From assembly GCA_020632925.1 (NCBI GenBank), contig JACKER010000022.1, positions 62,001 through 126,000 on the forward strand: 64,000 nucleotides of DNA, read 5' to 3'. The DNA comes from Alphaproteobacteria bacterium (lineage in GTDB: Bacteria > Myxococcota_A > UBA796 > GCA-2862545). The position numbers and the translations under genes were made by a program. Under the pieces are notes generated by a model. The model saw only the letters and a list, made by a program, of their open reading frames with translations, searched no databases and was not told the origin of the DNA. Shown one piece after another: positions 60,706 to 64,000 of the stretch; position 1 is the stretch's first letter; every line of letters begins with the position of its first letter.

Positions 60706-60797
60706 ACGACCGGCGGCCGGCGCCGTGGGAAACATCCTGATACGGGCGCGCCGTCGTCGTCGAGCGCTACTCCCTGGACCATCGAAGGGAGATGCTC

Positions 60798-61229
60798 ATG
60801 ACGTACGACGCCGACGCCGACATCGCGATCGCCGATCTGCGGACCCCCGCCATCGCCCGGGTGGGCGGTGGGCTGCTGGTGGCCGCGGGGATGTTCGTGG
60901 TGGCCGCCTCCGCGCAGGTGATCCTCGCGACCGAGGGGCCGCTGGCCACGGTCGCGGGCGCCGCGCTCACGCTGACCGGGATGCTGTCCGTCGCGGTCGC
61001 CCCCCACGTGTACAACGGGCGCGGGTGGGCGGCGATCACGGGCACCACGCTGGCGGTGGCGATGGCCGCGCTGGTGTTGGGGTGGACCGCGTGGGCCCTG
61101 CTCGCCACCACCTTCGCGCCGACGCTGCTGCTCGCGGGGGGCGCCACGATCATGGCCGTCCCCGTGCTGCCCTTCGCGGTCGGTCCGTCGCTCAAGGTGA
61201 GCGCCGCACGGCGGGCGATCCTCGCGTAG
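60798..61229 (+). CDS. Four-helix membrane protein, unknown
   Basis: 143 residues, nearly all hydrophobic, with four membrane segments and a short acidic N-terminus (MTYDADADIAIADLRTP). AAGGCT-type motifs were not recognised. ATG at 60798 is preferred because AGGGAG lies 6 bases upstream; the ATG at 60792 would leave no room. It may be a stress or transport accessory. Confidence 0.6.
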   Translation: MTYDADADIAIADLRTPAIARVGGGLLVAAGMFVVAASAQVILATEGPLATVAGAALTLTGMLSVAVAPHVYNGRGWAAITGTTLAVAMAALVLGWTAWALLATTFAPTLLLAGGATIMAVPVLPFAVGPSLKVSAARRAILA

Positions 61230-61241
61230 CATGGGGGCGAG

Positions 61242-61850
61242 ATGGTCCTCGCCGCCCTGCTCGCCTGCGCGCCCACCAACCGAGTCGACGGGTTCGTCGG
61301 TGGACAGCGGCTGGAGATCGCGTCCGCCCACCTGACCTGGCTCCCGGGGGCGCTGGGCGACGACGACCTGCTGGTCGCCACGCTCTCCAGCCTGCCCGAC
61401 TCCTGCGGCCTGGAGCGGGTGTTCGAGCAGCTCGCCGGCCAGTCGGACCAACCCGACGACCTCGCGGCGGCCTGGGCCGCGGCGTATCCGCCGGCGTTCT
61501 GGCAGGTGGACGTGGTGGCGCGGGTGCCCGGCGGCTCCTGGCCCAGCAAGGGAGAGCTGTGGGTCGGCCTCCCGTGGGACGCCTTCCCCGAGCAGGCCAA
61601 CACCCTCTTCGCCTCGTTCACCGAGCACCGCGCGCTGCGAGACGAGGCCTGGTGGGGCGGGGAGGCCATCGAGGAGGAGGACTACGAGACGGTCTGGTTC
61701 AGCGACGAGGGCACGGCGCTGTGGCGGGCCGGAACGCCGAGCCAGCACGCCCGCGGCCGCTTCAACACCTTCGTCAGCGACGACGAGGGCACGCGCGACG
61801 GCTCGGTGGAGGTGTTCTTCGACGTGAGCGTCTGTCCCATCGCGCCGTGA
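61242..61850 (+). CDS. Lipoprotein, unknown
   Basis: 202 residues with the very short signal MVLAALLAC. The mature part is Trp-rich and acidic (DDDLLVATLSSL, then GELWVGLPWDAFPEQ) with two Cys residues. No family was recognised. It lies 12 bases after the membrane protein, so they may be co-transcribed. The stop is 5 bases from the convergent kinase. Confidence 0.55.
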   Translation: MVLAALLACAPTNRVDGFVGGQRLEIASAHLTWLPGALGDDDLLVATLSSLPDSCGLERVFEQLAGQSDQPDDLAAAWAAAYPPAFWQVDVVARVPGGSWPSKGELWVGLPWDAFPEQANTLFASFTEHRALRDEAWWGGEAIEEEDYETVWFSDEGTALWRAGTPSQHARGRFNTFVSDDEGTRDGSVEVFFDVSVCPIAP

Positions 61851-61855
61851 AGCCG

Positions 61856-64000
61856 CTACAACGGATCGGCCAGGTCTTCCCTCACCTTCTCGATGTCGGC
61901 ATAGAACGGGAGCGCCAGCTCCGCCTCGGGCAGCAGGGCGTCGTAGGCGGCGAGGTGCTCGGCGGCCGCGGTCGCGTCCCCTCCCGCCAGCGCGAGGACC
62001 GCGGATCTGGCGTGGGCCTCCGCGCGGACGAGCCGCCCCACGCCCTCGACGAGGCACGCGGAGTCGGGACCCGAGATCTCGGCCAGGGAGGACTCCTCGG
62101 CCGGTCGTCCCGAGCGGGCGCGCGCCACGAGCAACGGCCCCACGCACCGCCCGGCCGCGGTCGCCTTCGCCGGCCCCATGCCGCGCTCGAGCGCGTCGGC
62201 GTCGGCCCGGAGTCGATCCGCCACCGACTCCGCACCCACCAGCTCGGAGGCCACCCCGCGGAGCAACAGCGCGGCGCGGGCCGTGAGTGCCTGGTCGTCG
62301 AGCGCCACCGCCAGCTGCACCACATGGGTCGCGACCCAGGTGCGGGTGGCGAGGTCCGCCTCGGACGACGCGTCCATCGCCTCACCGAGCGATCGGACCG
62401 CCTCGGACCAGGCACCCCGACCGACGGCAGCGTCGGCCCGTCCCAGCGTGACCGCCGTCCGAGCGGACGGGTCGGTCAGCGACGCCCAGAGCGCGTCCGC
62501 CACCTCGGGTCCACCGTCCGCGCGGGTCGCCGCTCCCTGGATCCACCGCGCACGCGGCCCGTCGAGCACCGTCAGCTCCCGCCGCGCCCGCGCCACGTCC
62601 CCCGAGGCCAGGGCCACCTCCGCCGTGGCGGTGCGGTGCCAGTCGCCGCGCGCGGCCTCGGGCACCTGCTCGAGCTCGGTCGCTGCGTCGACGACGCGCC
62701 CCTCCGCCAGCAACAACCGGACCCGGGTCAGCCGCAGGGGGCCCTCCGCGCCGTGCTCCAGCGCGCCTCCGGTGACCTCCAGCCGGAGCGGAGGGGGCAA
62801 CGACGCCATCACGCCCACCAGCATCGCCACCACCGCGCCACGCCGGGTCCGGACCCCGACCTGCATCAGGTCGCGGGCGGCCACGGGGCCCTCGCGCGAC
62901 ACCGCGCGGAGCGTCAGCACCAACGGCCGCAGCTCGTCGTCGGTGACCTCGCGCGACGCCCGATCGAGCCAGGCGTAGCCCTCGGGATCGTCCCGCTGGA
63001 GCAGCGCGACCGCGAGCACGGCGCAGGCGTCGGGCTGCGCGCACGGTCGTTCGCCGGCCGCCGCGAGCGTCGCGCGCGCCACCTGCGCGGCCCCCGCGGG
63101 ATCGGCCGCCATCAGCGCCTCCATCCCGGGGATGCGCACGGGGCGTGTCGGCGCGGGGCCGGGCTCGACCACCGGGGACCCACCACGCAGGTGGCGCAGG
63201 GCGCCCACGGTCCCCACACCAGCGACCGTCCCCGACAGCCCGCACACCACCGCCACCGCCACCACGAGGCCGAGCGTGCCTGCGACCCACGGCCAACGAC
63301 GTGGGCCCACCGCGGCTTCGGGGGTCTCGTCGACCAGCTCCACCATCGCCGACGGCAGGGCCTCCACCTCGCCGCGCAGGTCGAAGGTCGCACCCGACGA
63401 GCTCGTCGCCGACGAGGTCGAGGCGGTGTCCGGGCCCAACCGGCCGACCGTCGCCAGCAGCGCGTCCGGCGCGTCGCAGGCCAGCGCGCCGGCTCCCCTC
63501 CCCTCGGTCCACAGCTCGAGCAGCGCGTCCACGCTCTGCGCCCGCTCCTCGAGGTCCACCTTCAGCGCCGCCTCGACCGTACGCACCATCGCCTCGGTCG
63601 CGTCGGGTCGCAGCGAGCGCAGCGGTCGGGTCTGCGCCACCCGGATCGCGTCGTAGATCTCGAGCAGATCGTCGCCCGGGAAGGCGCGCTCCCCCGCGAC
63701 CAGCTCGTAGAGCACGGCGCCGAGCCCGAAGACGTCGGCCCGCTCGTCGACCGACCGCGCGTCCCGGATCTGCTCGGGCGCCATGTAGGCCGGGGTCCCG
63801 AGCGTGGTCCCGCTCCGCGTCGCGCCACCGCCGCTGGCCTCGGGGTGCAGCGCGCGGGCGAGCCCGAAGTCCGTGATCCGCGCCACCAATCGTCCGTCGG
63901 CCACGTCCACCAGCACGTTGGCGGGCTTCAGATCGCGGTGGATCGTGCCGTGCCGATGGGCTGCCTGGACGCCGAGCAGGATCCCGGTGCCGAGCGAGCG
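61856..64000 (-). CDS. Membrane Ser/Thr protein kinase, C-terminal part, open at right edge
   Basis: 714 residues are visible; the N-terminal lobe lies beyond the window. The first residues read HRDLKPANVLVDV, so the catalytic loop is at the edge. DFGLA, MAPEQI and the C-lobe follow. A membrane helix lies about 255 residues in (WVAGTLGLVVAVAVVCGLSG). The long outer tail is helical and TPR-like, without clear domains. Similar in plan to the kinases at 38863 and 49249. Confidence 0.88.
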   Translation of the reverse strand, partial: RSLGTGILLGVQAAHRHGTIHRDLKPANVLVDVADGRLVARITDFGLARALHPEASGGGATRSGTTLGTPAYMAPEQIRDARSVDERADVFGLGAVLYELVAGERAFPGDDLLEIYDAIRVAQTRPLRSLRPDATEAMVRTVEAALKVDLEERAQSVDALLELWTEGRGAGALACDAPDALLATVGRLGPDTASTSSATSSSGATFDLRGEVEALPSAMVELVDETPEAAVGPRRWPWVAGTLGLVVAVAVVCGLSGTVAGVGTVGALRHLRGGSPVVEPGPAPTRPVRIPGMEALMAADPAGAAQVARATLAAAGERPCAQPDACAVLAVALLQRDDPEGYAWLDRASREVTDDELRPLVLTLRAVSREGPVAARDLMQVGVRTRRGAVVAMLVGVMASLPPPLRLEVTGGALEHGAEGPLRLTRVRLLLAEGRVVDAATELEQVPEAARGDWHRTATAEVALASGDVARARRELTVLDGPRARWIQGAATRADGGPEVADALWASLTDPSARTAVTLGRADAAVGRGAWSEAVRSLGEAMDASSEADLATRTWVATHVVQLAVALDDQALTARAALLLRGVASELVGAESVADRLRADADALERGMGPAKATAAGRCVGPLLVARARSGRPAEESSLAEISGPDSACLVEGVGRLVRAEAHARSAVLALAGGDATAAAEHLAAYDALLPEAELALPFYADIEKVREDLADPL

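Overview
The window is a gene-dense, very GC-rich bacterial chromosome segment (GC judged by eye, not counted). Its gene repertoire points to the Myxococcota or a near relative. The evidence is six apparent eukaryote-like Ser/Thr kinase or kinase-linked proteins, many lipoproteins with short Asp-rich or Cys-rich repeats, a C-terminal anchor of the MYXO-CTERM type, an OmpA protein with thrombospondin type 3 repeats, and a LexA box of the Myxococcus type in front of cinA-recA. No rRNA, tRNA, CRISPR array or intact prophage was seen.

Layout. 1-2344: tail of a beta-propeller protein, then a decayed IS1182-like transposase inserted into a bidirectional terminator. 2345-13486 (minus strand): a lipoprotein sulfatase, a bacterial alpha-2-macroglobulin with an intact thioester, a beta-helix-like lipoprotein, a coiled-coil membrane protein, an inactive/active M16 peptidase pair and a small protein. 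13559-15986: a DUF2914 membrane protein and an orphan histidine kinase. 15972-20510 (minus): an amidohydrolase-like protein, a cytochrome c-like protein, an ABC exporter, a signal-anchored protein and ruvX. 20511-23039: SOS-type control region, cinA and recA. 23113-26398: a translationally coupled cluster of secreted protein, zinc metalloprotease and FG-GAP lipoprotein. 26412-28814: MCE-type lipoprotein, ArsC/Spx-like protein, PAP2 phosphatase and a thioredoxin/MsrA-like protein. 29085-35656: class II photolyase, MYXO-CTERM protein, DUF2007 protein, GNAT enzyme, lipoprotein and alaS. 35660-40431: membrane protein, Asp-repeat lipoprotein, a secreted protein and a Ser/Thr kinase. 40510-45935: SDR oxidoreductase, then a five-gene operon (Cys-repeat lipoprotein, ECF sigma factor, zinc-finger anti-sigma factor, caspase-like protein, lipoprotein) and a small Gly-rich protein. 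45956-53960: three large or paired kinases. 53979-64000: START-like protein, Tat sulfatase, DUF4190-like protein, S9 peptidase, OmpA, YqeY, two small proteins and the tail of another kinase.

The most striking observation is at 26972-27319. An arsenate-reductase-family gene has a good ribosome binding site and ATG, but an in-frame TGA exactly where the catalytic cysteine belongs. This gives a U-S-A-C motif. Eleven bases after the TGA lies a perfect 6-bp stem with a GGUC loop, the geometry of a bacterial SECIS element. I read it as a selenoprotein that ordinary gene callers would truncate. A Cys-containing member of what I recall as the VPGUxT thioredoxin-like (seleno)protein family lies 0.6 kb away.

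Other regulatory signals worth attention are two hairpins that pair the Shine-Dalgarno sequence of the downstream gene, the LexA box, and convergent gene pairs whose stop codons lie inside a shared terminator palindrome. Functional links are inferred from order, strand and overlap; no homology search was run.
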